From Purpureocillium takamizusanense (lineage: Eukaryota > Ascomycota > Sordariomycetes > Hypocreales > Ophiocordycipitaceae), in the NCBI RefSeq assembly GCF_022605165.1, contig NC_063074.1:2321501-2385500 (forward strand): a DNA stretch of 64,000 bases, read 5' to 3'. The notes beneath the pieces were generated by a model. That model did no database searches. It was not told where the DNA came from and saw nothing but the letters and a program-made list of their open reading frames with translations. The stretch's first letter is position 1. Each line of letters opens with the position of its first letter. The position numbers were made by a program, and so were the translations under genes. Shown here one piece after another: positions 46,462 to 57,917 of the stretch.

Positions 46462-49400
46462 TCACGGTGCCTTGGGCCCCTTTCTGTCGTCGCCGGCGTC
46501 CTCTTCAAACATGGCGCCGAGCGTCGTCAGCGACCACGAGTCCGAGGTGGAGTGCAAAACAACGAGCCAGGCGGCCACAACGTTCACAAGGTAATGCAGG
46601 ACGTAGGCGTGCGATACGCCGTACACTGCGGCGCACAATGCTGTCCCGAACAGGAGGATGCTTGTAACGTGACGAAGCCCGCTCGGAATCTGTGGCACCA
46701 TGCGTCCGGTGGTGAGATTTTCGACCAGCAGTATGAACGGCATGATGGACAGGACGTTGTGGTGAGAGGAGAAGGGAGTGAGCCAGTGGACAGCCAGGTT
46801 CCGTACCCAGACTGCGAGGATGGGGAGGTTGATTGGCAGCACCCACATCATTAGAAGCAATATTGAGTGGGCGTAATGATGGAAGTTGGCATCGGCGGCT
46901 GAGCTTGCAGTAGTTGCGAGGCGAAACGCTCGGGCGGTGGTGAAGAGCTGCACCAGACAGGCCACGAGATAGGCAAACTGGTACGGTATAAAGGTCGAGA
47001 CCAAGAAGAGCAAGATGGCTGTCGAGATCATTCGCCTGCGCGGGGTGGCCGTCGACGATATGGCGGCTGGCGAGTGTGTTCGTCGGGCATGGTCGGGGCC
47101 GTTTGCACCGCCAGCGCCAGCGCCAGTGAGGAGACCGTACACGAGACCCAGCATCCGCGTCAGTCCAAGCACGACATAATGCAAGACTGCGCAAACACCA
47201 ACGCAGACGATGCCAATGATCGAGATCAAGGGGCAAAACAAGGGATCTTCTGTGCCGATCAACAGCTCGTTTCGCCCAAAGCCAGCCGGCCGATCCGGCC
47301 CAGCCCGCCCAAAGGCCGATCCGATTCCAAGCGTGAGGTTGCTGCGGCCAAGAGACACGGACAAGAGCGTCAGGGACAATAAAAGCAGGGGTATAGAGCG
47401 CCGCAAAGACAGGTCGAGACTCTCTGCAAAAGATATGAAGATGCCAGTCTCGTCGTACACGCGAAACTGCTTTCGCAACACCATGGTGGCCACCAGAAGG
47501 GGAAACGCTGCAAAGACTGTCCGGTATCGCATGTACAGTTTGCCCAAACTGCCCCAGAGGTCCAGCGTGAGGCGGATATGAAGAGGCGAGTCGCACAAGG
47601 GGTCTGACCAGAACTGAAAGCCCAGCCCGACCACGTCGTTTGGTTGCATCGGAGGCAGCATGTAGGGCGCAATGCCGTGGAAGCTGATGGGGGCTTGACG
47701 GACATTGACAAAGTACTTTGATTCGTACGGTTTCTCCAAGAACTGCCGCACCATGGGTGCAAATAAACTCGAGGATGCGGAACAGCTGGGCTGATCAATG
47801 CGCAACTGGAAGGCTAGGAGAGCAGAAACCGCAGCAGGGACGTTGACGTCGACGACCACGGGTCGGTTGGCGGGAAGAGTCAACGACATGCCGATAGTGA
47901 GCAGCTGCGAGAGGCTCAGACCTTGCTTCCGGCCGAAGTCGTCCTGGTCGCTGAATTCGGCCACGACAAATTCTTGACGAGGTGTCAGGCTTTGATCGAG
48001 GACGGCGATGAATTGGTGGTCCAACAGGTGCTCCAGTCCATATTGCAGATACGAAAAGGGCTGGACCGGCTTTTCGCGCTCTAGGAAAAAGGGGTGCTCC
48101 GTTGACGTCGTGGATGCCGGGACCAGAGTCGAGTCAGACGCGGCGTTCTTGCACGCCAGCTTTGTAGGCGCGCCGCTCCCACCGGAGAGATCGACGTGTC
48201 TGGAGAATTGGGGGCTGGCCAGGCTCGGCTGAAAGGCGAAGACGCTGCACAGGAGGACTTCGAGAGGTGCGTCGTTGCCCGCGTCATGCAGTGCGGCATC
48301 TGTCAACAGCGTAAAGCGCTTGAGGCCCGGGGAGCCCTGCGGCGGGATTGGAATCAGGTGAGCCATGCGCCTAGACTGGCTCCCCAGGTTGCGCACCACC
48401 AGGCGCGAGCCGGCCGGAACAATGCGGCTGGCCTCGTCCCCCAGGGTCAAGAGCGTGGTCGCTGCCCGGGCTGGCAAGGTTCTCTCGGTGGCGGCCTCTA
48501 TTCCCGGGAGAAGGCGCTTTTTGAGTAGGCGCATGCGGTCTGCCCGGGGCTTTGTCTGCGAGGCGCGCTCGACATCGACAATGTCATACAAGGCGCGCGC
48601 AGCCACTCTTCGGAATTGATCGCACCAGAGGATTGCCTGGTGATCCATGCTCGTCCAGACCGTGGGGATGCCCGTTGTGAACACGGTGAAGCCGTGTGTG
48701 TCGGGCACAAGCGACTCCAAGCTGGCGTAGTCTGACGGCACCACCGTGTCAAGGCTGCCGCCGGCAATGGAAACGAGTGTGACGTGCCACAGGGGGTTAT
48801 CGTTGGCCCATTTTTGTGCGTAGGCATGGCGCCAGTAATCGTTTATCTCATCATAAATCTGCACAATTTGCCCATCGAAAGTGACGGGGGGGCGAGCGTG
48901 CGGTGCTGACATGGTGATGATGGTATTGATGGAATTGGCCTGATAGTTTGGCTGTACCAACATGGCACGAGCCACGACGCCACCCATTGAATGGCCCAAG
49001 ACAATGACTGACGTGGGATCCGGCAAATTGGAATCGCGGTCAGATCGCTGAGGGTCAGAGTACAGGGCGAGTATGTAGCGGATCGCCTCGTTCAAGTATT
49101 CGGCCTGATCTAGCAGCGTCTGCCCATGAAAGGCGGTAATGTCCTCGTTGAAGTCGACCGTGAAGAAGTCGAGCTTGCGGACGCCGGATCCGACCGATAC
49201 ACCATCCTGCTGCAGAATATCGTGAAAGTAGTTGGCCGCCTCGGCCGCGATCGGACGGACCTGCTTGTAACTGCCGGCATTGCCAGGAATGAAAAGGACG
49301 GGAATGCCGCGCAACTAAGCAACGAAGCGCGTCAGCAACTGCGGCCAGCTCCCTGTGTCATCAAGTTGCGCACACGTACCTTGATCTCATCGTCTATCCC

Positions 49401-49940
49401 TTGTTCGCGATACAGATAGAGGGAGTATTTAGTGGCGAAGCGAGTGTGCTCAGTGTCGAAGTCGGAGTAGTGAATGTACGACGGCCGCATATAGGACATG
49501 CGACACCCCTTTGGTTCCACGTAGTAGCTGACAAGAGATTTCAGAATGGCTGATAGCATAGCAATGCCAAGGGTGGCGGTAACGAGGACGAGCAGTGACA
49601 TAGACCAAGGGCTACGCCGCGGCTTCAACCTGGACGCCCCCGCTGAAGACGGAGGTGCCAGCTTGCCCATGGCGAGGGCCGCTTGAGACAGGGCAGCCGA
49701 AGTCATCTTGCGGCCTGGCGCAGCCCCATTGTGACCGTTTGGATGCATCCAGTCGGCACTATTCTGACGTCGGCTTCTAGCAGAGGACGGCCGGGACTTG
49801 AGACCGGCGGGTGATGCCTTGCGGCTGAGGCGGCTGCCGTTGTGATCGTCGTCGTCCCTAGGTCGGTCGGCATCAGGTGCCTCGCGGGAGTAGGAAGTTT
49901 CGTCGCCGTCATCGGTCCGTGCGAGAGGGCGGTCTGGCAT
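46462..49940 (-). CDS. BST1: GPI inositol-deacylase Bst1 (PGAP1)
   Basis: Removes the acyl chain from GPI inositol in the ER, allowing export of GPI proteins. Two exons, 49940-49380 and 49314-46462, 1137 residues. The N-terminal 110 residues are basic and disordered, then a membrane helix (SLLVLVTATLGIAMLSAIL). The alpha/beta-hydrolase domain starts RGIPVLFIPGNAGSYKQVRP, with nucleophile Ser296 in VLGHSMGGVVARAM and PHARPPVTFD later. The C-terminal third has about eight membrane segments. The intron 49315-49379 joins DDEIK to LRGIP. A (GA)n repeat on this strand lies about 70 bp before the start. The gene looks complete. Confidence 0.94.
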
Positions 49941-50007
49941 GGAGAAGAACCGGTCGTGCGGAGGGAAGAGGCGAGGCGGTTGCTCGACCTCCGCTCTCCT
50001 TTTCTCC

Positions 50008-50032
50008 CTCTCTCTCTCTCTCTCTCTCTCTC
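50008..50032. repeat. (CT)n dinucleotide repeat in the BST1 leader
   Basis: About a dozen CT units (GA on the BST1 strand) lie 68-92 bp upstream of the BST1 ATG, within its likely 5' UTR or core promoter. Confidence 0.9.
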
Positions 50033-50939
50033 GCTCCCTCTTTCTGTCGAGCTTCCCGTTCTGCCGCGGACTGTCTCTAACTCTCGGCGACTTCGGGTAG
50101 CGAATTGATCAAGCACGCCTCCTTTGTGATTTTCCCCAAACGCTCTCGGGCGGGGGGTGGTTCGGTTCGTCGGCTCTGGCGTGAAGTAAAGAGGCGTATT
50201 ATCGCGGGCGGTGTCATGCGCCGACTGATTGCCCGTGTGTCGTGCGGGCGGCGGCTGCGAGCTTGGTTCTGCCAAGCCACAGCTGATGCAACTCGAAGCA
50301 AAGGTCGGTCGGCCGATTGACGAAGTAGGTATGCACTCGAGGGACGGGTCAATGGCCTCAAGCGGCTGCGAAACGAATGGACGGACCAGTTGCCTCTCCT
50401 GCCCTGCCCAACATGTCGAGACGGAGTTAGGAAGCCAGCAAGAGGCAGCGGCAGAATGGGACAAATGGCGTGAGAAATGGGGGGGGTGGTTGGCTAGAAA
50501 AACCGCCCAAGAGAAGCGCCGGGAGCAATCTTGCAATAAGCCCAGCCTTGGGACAGACAGCGAGCGAGCGACGGAAAGGGACGAGACTGCCGCAGTACAT
50601 AGCTGCCGCGGGTGGCAGTGACCGTTTGCGGCGAAAGCAGCGGTACATTGGAAGTACTAGGTATCGGCCGGTGGCGCTTCAACACCCTGGACCATTGAGG
50701 TGCAGCGGCCGTTGTGTGTCTTACGAAGCACCTTTGGCGGTGGTTTCAGGTACCTGGGGTGTGGGCGGGTCTTGCCCGCAGCCGCAGGTACAGCTACGTC
50801 CTGGGACAATCCGGCTGGCTGCTTTTCCTCTCTGCAGCTGGGGCCTCCCACGTCGGTCATTGGTCCGGCCCGCGACAGCGAACGCGTCATTCCATCGCGC
50901 TGGCCTTGCCGTCGCTCCTTCGTACAGCCCTGCGCGGAC

Positions 50940-51235
50940 GTCTTTTATTAGTTGATATTAAGGCAACGCTTCAACCCGTAGCTATTTCGCTTCGTAGACA
51001 CTTATATAGCTACGGGAGGGCATTTTTATTTTACGAGAAGCTGAGTATTATTAGAATTATTTTTTCTTAAATATAAAAGTCTTGCTAAAGAGATATATAA
51101 AGATTTAAAATAATAAAATATCTTATAGCTTAAGAATATTATAATTAAAAGTATTTTATTATATAAGAAGAATAGTAGCTTAGTATCCTAATATATTAAG
51201 TGCTGACGCGCTCTATTGTCTTATCATTTTATATG
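50940..51235. repeat. AT-rich, TpA-rich island, probable RIP-decayed relic
   Basis: Composition changes sharply from GC-rich to nearly pure A/T, most extreme at 51040-51215, then returns to normal. TpA steps are very common and C and G are scarce, as expected after repeat-induced point mutation of a former repeat. No coding frame survives. An 11 bp perfect inverted repeat sits at its left edge (50975-50985 and 51006-51016). The origin is inferred from composition only. Confidence 0.6.
50975..51016. repeat. 11 bp inverted repeat (hairpin)
   Basis: CCCGTAGCTAT at 50975-50985 is matched by ATAGCTACGGG at 51006-51016, a perfect 11 bp stem with a 20-base loop. It marks the junction between GC-rich spacer and the AT-rich island. 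It could be a remnant of an element end or a transcribed hairpin. Confidence 0.8.
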
Positions 51236-51773
51236 GTAATATACCGGGTACTTGTGGACATGCCTGGTAGCTCAGGTATCTTTCGCGTCGCGACCTGCAC
51301 CTGCTCTCATAGAAAACCAAACGTCACATTCGTCGACCGCCCAGTCACTAAGTTACATCCTCATAGACAGGCACTCCTGCAACAAGACAAACACGCGCAG
51401 ACCGCCTGGAGAGTCACGTTGCGGCGCTGCTAAGCTTACTACTGGACCACAAAGGGCAATGCAGGCGGTCACCTGAAGCAGGCCTATAAGCACAATTGGT
51501 TCGGCACTCGTGCCCTACCCAGGTACCTACTAAAAGTACGATTCATCAGGTAGGTACTACGTGCCCCCAAGATTGGCGCTCGGCCCCGCAAGCTGGTGCG
51601 TCCCTCAGCAACCTAACCCGACCACATCGGCGCCCGTAACAAGACATCGCGTGTCGCGTAACGCCCTCTTTGTTTGCATCACGGACATCTCCGCATCTGG
51701 CCGCGCTTGCGTCGACCATGAAGTTACTGTAGACGTGGGAGAGGAGAGCCTGTTTTCGACAAGCCGGCCGGGG

Positions 51774-54700
51774 ATGGCCGCGACGATCAAGCCCATCGAT
51801 GGCCGGAGTGTAGGTTGCCTTGCCCAAGCTCACATGCAGCGTTCAAGAATCTCTCCTCATCTGTCCCTCTCGCTGTCGGCGGCAAAACCGTCAGGCTTCA
51901 TTTACTGACAGGAGCACCCTCGCAGATCCATCAAATTCAGTCCGGCCAAGTCATCGTTGACCTCTGCTCCGTAGTCAAGGAGCTCGTCGAGAACAGCATC
52001 GATTCGGGCGCCAGCATCATAGGTACGTACGCCCCGGAAGACTCTGTGCCGTGTCCATCGGTGGCTCTGACGCGATGGGGACAGATGTGCGCTTTAAAAA
52101 TCAGGGCCTCGACTTGGTCGAGGTCCAAGACAACGGTTCAGGCATCGCCCCCGCAAACTATGCTTCAATTGCGCTTAAGCACCATACGTCCAAGCTGTCG
52201 TCCTATTCCGACATCGCCTCGCTCGAGACTTTTGGCTTTCGCGGCGAGGCTCTGGCTTCTCTCTGCGCCCTTTCGAACCTCACCATCACCACCTGCCTCC
52301 AGGCAGATGTGCCCAAGGGCTCGCGACTCACTTTCGAGCCCACCGGCCAGCTCCGGGACACCGCTGTAGTAGCCGCCCAGCGAGGCACAGCCGTGGCCGT
52401 GGATCGTCTTTTCCACAATCTCCCTGTCCGCCGACGCGAGCTAGAGCGTAACGTCAAAAGAGAATGGCACAAGGTTATCGCGCTGCTCAACCAGTACGCC
52501 TGCATTCAGACGGGCATCAAGATCTCCGTCTCGCAGCAGCCCACCAAAGGCAAGCGCCTTGTTCTCTTCTCGACCAAGGGAAACCCCACCACTCGTGATA
52601 ACATCATCAACATCTTTGGCGCCAAAACATTGTCCGCACTCGTACCCCTCGATATGGACCTGGAACTGGAGCCATCAACCGTGAGTGCCGGAGAGCACCC
52701 GATTTCTGCCTCTAACAAGGTGCGCATCGTTGGCCACGTGTCGCGACCATCGCCCGGCGAAGGCCGCCAAACTCCAGATCGGCAGATGTTCTTTGTTAAT
52801 GGCAGGCCATGCAGCCTTCCCCAGCTTGCCAGGGCATTCAACGAGGTGTACAGGTCCTACAACTACTCCCAGTCGCCTTTCATCCTTGCCGATATCCAGC
52901 TCGACACCCACATGTACGACGTCAATGTCAGCCCAGACAAGCGCACCATCCTTCTACACGATCAGGGCAGACTCTTAGACCGCGTTCGCTCTTCGCTCAC
53001 GGCGTTGTTTGATGCGAATGATCACGTCGTTCCTATATCACAAGTGGCCGATCAGCGACGGCGTACCTCTGTCGAGGCCAGTGCCAAAAGGCCTCAATCA
53101 TCACCCCTCGTGGGGCCTGACACGGTGATTGGAGATACGAATGTCAGCGATGCGTCGTCGTCGTCAGGTGACGAATCCGACCACAGTTGCAACGCTAGTC
53201 AAGAATCCTTTGGCAGCCAAGTCAGGACCCCTGCGAGTGTGAACGTTGCCAGGGACAAGCCCAGAAAGCGGCGCAGAACCGTCCATGATCAGGGTCTGAT
53301 GAGCCAGTGGCTCAGCCAAGACAGCGGAAAGCCGAGTTCTGGATCTTCGATTGTTCCACCTGGTAGATCGGCTACGGTAGTCGATGCCGTTGGACCGTCA
53401 TACAGGGGTAGGTCATTGTATCCTCAGTTGGCAGCATCTGCTGCGAAGCAACATCTTCAGTTTTCTCCGGAAATGTCCCCCAGTCTGCCAGCATCCCCTC
53501 AAGTCTCCGACGACGGCACTCCTGAGATAACCACGGTTCCCAGCCAAGGTCTTCACCAGCGACCAAGTCCACATTGTGACCGGAATGCCACCTCCCCCGA
53601 CGGTGTTGTCAACGAGCAGAACGCGGTACTTCAGAAGCGCCAATGCCTGGACACCGAAGAAGATGAGGGTAAACGGCCGCTCTCACCACTCTTCATGGCA
53701 AGGAATAGGCCTCATCTGCCTTCCGACGGCGATAGATGTGCAAGTGAGGCACCTCACTACCAGTCGGGGAACGGCGAAACTGCTGCGAGTGACACACATA
53801 ATGGCTATGCTGGTCTATCCCCTGCATCGGACTCGGAGTCACCCGAGGACTGCCTGGATTCCGGCTTCACTGGGGTCAACCCCAGACACGCAGCAAGACT
53901 GGTTCCGACAGAGACCCTCTCATCCTCCACATCGGCTCTCCTTGGCAGCCACCCACGCACCCGGGAAGCAATACCATCTGCCGCATCACCGAGTGTCAAG
54001 GCTGACCTAGATCCGGTTCTGTCAAGCGAGGGCGGTGCTTCTACTCGTTGCGAATCATCAAGGGACTTGCAGGCTACCACGGCAGATGAGAGTCCGCTCA
54101 TGCCGGTGCGGTCGTCGGCTTTTAGCATAAAACGTACCGAACCAACTGTATCAACTTCACGATGGTACCGGACCAACGAGGAGGAGATATGGCACGGCCT
54201 GAGCCGTCTGACGTCCGGTATCGCCGCCGGGGGGGCTGTACTACCAGGAGAACGAGATGTCGAGGACATTGCCTCGTCAGACGCAGAAGCCAAGTTATCA
54301 TTGATCATTTCGAGAGGAGATTTCCCACGGATGCGGGTCGTGGGGCAGTTCAATCTGGGCTTCATCATTGCAGTTCGCCCAGCTCACGGTAGAGAATCGG
54401 TCGAGGAGCGGGATGAGCTCTTCATCATCGACCAGCATGCCTCGGACGAAAAGTACAACTTTGAACGGCTCCAAGCCAACACGACGGTGCAGTCGCAGCG
54501 GTTGGTGCACGCCAAGGCACTACAGTTGACAGCTCTGGAAGAAGAAATTGTGATGGAGAACATGTCCGCTCTCGAATCCAATGGCTTCAAGATTGAAGTA
54601 GATGCCAGCGGAGACTCGCCCGTGGGTTCCCGATGTCAACTGGTTGCCCTGCCGCTGAGTCGGGAAACGACATTTACCATGGATGACTTGCAGGAGTTGA

Positions 54701-55008
54701 TCGCGCTCCTTGGGGAGGAGTCGGCGGAGTCGGGCCACGTTCCACGCCCGTCTAGAGTGAGGAAGATGTTTGCCATGCGGGCATGTCGCAGCAGTATCAT
54801 GATTGGCAAGGCTCTGACGCAACACCAGATGAGCAACGTGCTCCAGCACATGGGGGAATTAGATAAGCCCTGGAACTGCCCTCATGGACGCCCTACCATG
54901 AGACACCTCTGCCACCTCGATGCGTGGGACAAAGGGCGCTGGAAAGGCGATGTGGCGGCGGTGTCTGCGTCTGTGTGGCGCTCATATGGACGGGGTCAGG
55001 AGGTTTGA
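51774..55008 (+). CDS. PMS1: MutL-family mismatch repair protein Pms1
   Basis: Partner of Mlh1 in MutL-alpha, the nicking endonuclease of mismatch repair. Three exons: 51774-51809, 51926-52022 and 52085-55008, 1018 residues. The GHKL ATPase domain has KELVENSIDSGAS, DNGSGIAP, TFGFRGEALASL and RGTAVAVDRLFHNLPVRR, then the transducer with RQMFFVNGRPCSLPQ and DVNVSPDKRTILLHD. A long disordered linker (about residues 370-720) follows. The endonuclease domain carries DQHASDEKYNFE from Asp827, fitting DQHAX2EX4E, plus FAMRACRSSIMIGKAL and CPHGRPTMRHL. All known catalytic motifs are present. Exon 1 encodes only MAATIKPIDGRS. Confidence 0.95.
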
Positions 55009-55239
55009 GGGGTAAAACACCTCGGCCCTCCACCCAATGTGTATCCAGGTAGTCGGCCACTCAGTGTCTTATCATTCTCATCATTGTATATTCATCTCGC
55101 ATGTCCTTCTTCGCCTATCCATCGTGAGACAAAAAGAGAGTTCCAATGCCAACCGACAGGCCCATCCTTTTACATGCATCAGATACGCAAGCCGGTAAGT
55201 GACCAAACACGGGTAAACAGAAACAGACGAGCACACTTC

Positions 55240-57085
55240 CTAGCTCCCCGCGAGGCCTCGTCTCGAGACTTGGGCTGCAGCAAGGCCCTCCTCGGCCTGT
55301 CTGCCACTCATGACGCGTCGGCCGTGAGAATTGGAAGCGTACGTGAATGCAAAGTCGTTGCCGGTCGAGACCTTACGGCCGCTGCCAATCATGATTGGAG
55401 GAGTGGAGGGCTTAAGATCACCATACGGTCTTGAGTAAAAGCCATCCTCGGGTTGAATGGAACTGTTTCGTTGCCTCTGCCACGGGCTCTGCTGACTCAG
55501 TGTCTGATCGGCAATGTCCCTGCTATCGCTGACCCGACGCTCATTGCCGCTCACCTCCACCAGCAAGGCCTGGGACGGCCGTGTGGCAGGGCAGTTTGGT
55601 GTTGCTTGCGCCCTCGGCGGCGGGTGGGACCGGAGGGGGTTTGGATGCTTGGGCGCGGATAATGCGGCCGTGAGGTCTCCAGTCTGCACGTTCTCATCCT
55701 CGTACTCCGAGTCAGACGGATCGTCCAAGTTGTAGCGCTGGGTCAAAGCTGTGTACGGCAGCCTCGCTTCACCGGTGCTCTTGCGGTGGTACGTTCTGGA
55801 GATGAGGGAATCGGTCGGCGCCCATGCCTCGGTGAACTTTGGCTTCCGGGCTGAACTTCCGTCTTGTTTGGATGTCAGGTCCCGCTGAGGCGATCCAGGC
55901 TCCGTTGTGGGCAGTTGAACGTATGAACCACCTCGCAAGGAGCGAGGCATAGACACATCTGCACGAATTGGAGCCGAGCAGGCCGATGAATGCCCGAGAC
56001 GGCCACCGCTGGGGACAATTTGGTATTGCCTCGCTGGGAAGTCGCTTCTAGAGTCTCGGCTCAGCTGAGAATGGCTCGAGCCAGTTCTCGTGTGCATAAA
56101 GGGCACGCTCGGTGGCCGAAACGAGTCCTCAGAGCGTAGGTCAGAGAAACGGCTCGCCTCCGTCGGTGTCGACAAGCATTTCTCGTCTCCGACGCTGCTA
56201 GCCGTGGTGACGGAAGACTTGTTTCGCTTGTGGAAAGGCCTTGCCGTCAGATGGTCTTCGAGGGGGTTCAGATCTGGAGGCATGAGGCTGATTCTGCGGA
56301 AGGCGACTCCGAGCCAGAGTGAAACAGACAGGGTGATGACGTGCAGGCCGCCACAGCCGACGAGGGTATAGTAAACGGCCGGAACGAAGTATCGCACGAG
56401 GTTCTGGTCAGCAAGCAAGGTGGCCCATCCACCGGCACTCTTGTAGGCAGTCAAGGCACCATAGGCATAAGTAGACAGAACACACAGGTCAGCTATGCTG
56501 GCAAAGACCTGATAGGCAGCAGAGGATGCCGGAGTGCGGCCGGAAGCGTCGCGGGAGAGATGATAGGCGCCATAAGTACAGTGCATCATGGAAATGCCGG
56601 CCTAGGGAAAGGGTTAGCAGCCGCCATGGAGCCGGTCGCTGGCTGGACGGGTTTCTGCTCACCACGATGCGGAGGACCCATGCAGTGGCGGGGTTGACGT
56701 TGGTGATGAGGATCATGAGGATGAGGATGCCGGCGGCGCCGCAGAGTTGCAGGACTCGCAGGACGAGCTGCAGACGGCGCAGCCACTTGATGCATTTCTT
56801 TGTGCGCCGGCCGAGGGGCACATAGTTGGTCTGTTGGGTCGCAAGGACCAGATGGGAGCTGGACCAGAATGTCAGCGGCCAGCCGGGACTTGGATTGCGC
56901 TGGAGGACATGTACGGACTCGGGGTGACGATTGAAAGAGACAAGCGGGCCAGTGGGCTGAGGCTTGCGAGGCTTGGGCTCCCAGCTGGCTCGCGTCACAG
57001 CTTTGGGATCGAAGGAAGATCTGGGGAAGCGCGAGTCGTTGCGCGGCTCGGCGCCGTACATGAAGGGCGGCGCCGCTTGCCCCAT
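55240..57085 (-). CDS. fungal multi-pass membrane protein of unknown function
   Basis: Two exons, 57085-56663 and 56601-55240, 594 residues from the ATG at 57085 (MGQAAPPFMYGAEPRND). The frame stays open upstream to 57271 but without a better ATG. About four hydrophobic segments lie at residues 110-260: LQLCGAAGILILMILITNV, VAGISMMHCTYGAYHLSRD, VFASIADLCVLSTYAYGAL and GLHVITLSVSLWLGVAFRRI. The C-terminal 330 residues are hydrophilic, Ser/Arg-rich and probably cytoplasmic. The intron 56602-56662 is canonical. I recognise it only as a conserved-looking filamentous-fungal membrane protein with no assigned role. It is convergent with PMS1. Confidence 0.75.
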
Positions 57086-57917
57086 GTCGGCGAAGGCGTC
57101 GAGGACGAATGGAATGCAGTCGGCCTTTGTCCTGGGGCGCAGGACAATGCGAGCTGTCTGGAATGCTCGACGCAGAGACAGGAATGGCGGGGCGGCGAGC
57201 GGCCAAGAAGTGGTGGTGGTGGTGGTGGTGAAGGGGTTCAGGTCAGAGTGGACGGTCGGGCGGGCGGGCAATTTAGTCGAGTGAGTGTTTGTTACCAGGT
57301 TCCATTGTTACTGCGTCGCGCAATCCGAGGAAGCAGGGGAGGGGTCGTCCATGGATGTCACCGGGCGCCGTGTTTTGGCTCCTCGCCTTTGCGTACCTCA
57401 TCCATGGTAGTAGCTGTGACTTCCAGCGTTCAAGCGGTGGCGGGAGGCGCTGGGCTGGGTTGGCCAGGCAACCCTTTGGAGGTGGGCGGCGACCTGTCCA
57501 GCGTTAGTACCTACCTACCTAAAGTCCTAATGACAACACGCCCAGTACTGCCTTAGGGTACCCCAGGTGCTAAGGCGCAACAACCGTGGAAGCCGCCAAC
57601 CGGCGCCCCGACCGGCTCTCTGCATCGGGCAGTACCTAGTACTAACAGGGGGGGGGCACGTACTTGCACTGCAGTTCGCGCCTTTGGTGCCTTATTACCT
57701 ACCTCTGGATGACCGCATGTACACATGTACCTCGCGTCCAGACGCCCAAGACAATCCCTCGAAAAGCCATCACCGTGCAAGGACAAAGCGCCCGCCGCCT
57801 CCCGCAACCGATCGACCGACCTCCCGACCTCCCGGGCCGACCGAGCGCTCGCGAGCCTGTCGCAGCCATCACCACCCCGCGCAACCGCCTGCGCAGGCCT
57901 GCGCTCGGCACGAGGGA
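57086..57917. repeat. divergent spacer before ARH1
   Basis: About 830 bp. A GTG/GGT triplet tract at about 57208-57230 lies in the leader of the membrane-protein gene. GGTAC-type motifs occur at 57505-57565 and 57630-57720, beside an eight-G run. No separate gene is supported. Confidence 0.55.

Larger units (their letters stand above)
49941..51773. other. divergent BST1/PMS1 spacer
   Basis: About 1.8 kb with no supported gene. It contains the (CT)n array at 50008-50032, an AT-rich island at 50940-51235 and GGTAC motifs near 50645-50765 and 51520-51560. Both promoters lie here, with the AT island between them. Confidence 0.6.

Noticed and set aside
46505..47596. 363-residue frame on the minus strand
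   Set aside because: It lies entirely inside the BST1 exon in another frame; the BST1 frame has clear homology and this one does not.
50975..51016. tRNA-like hairpin at the AT island edge
   Set aside because: Only one stem is present; there are no D or T arms, no box A or B motifs and no acceptor pairing.
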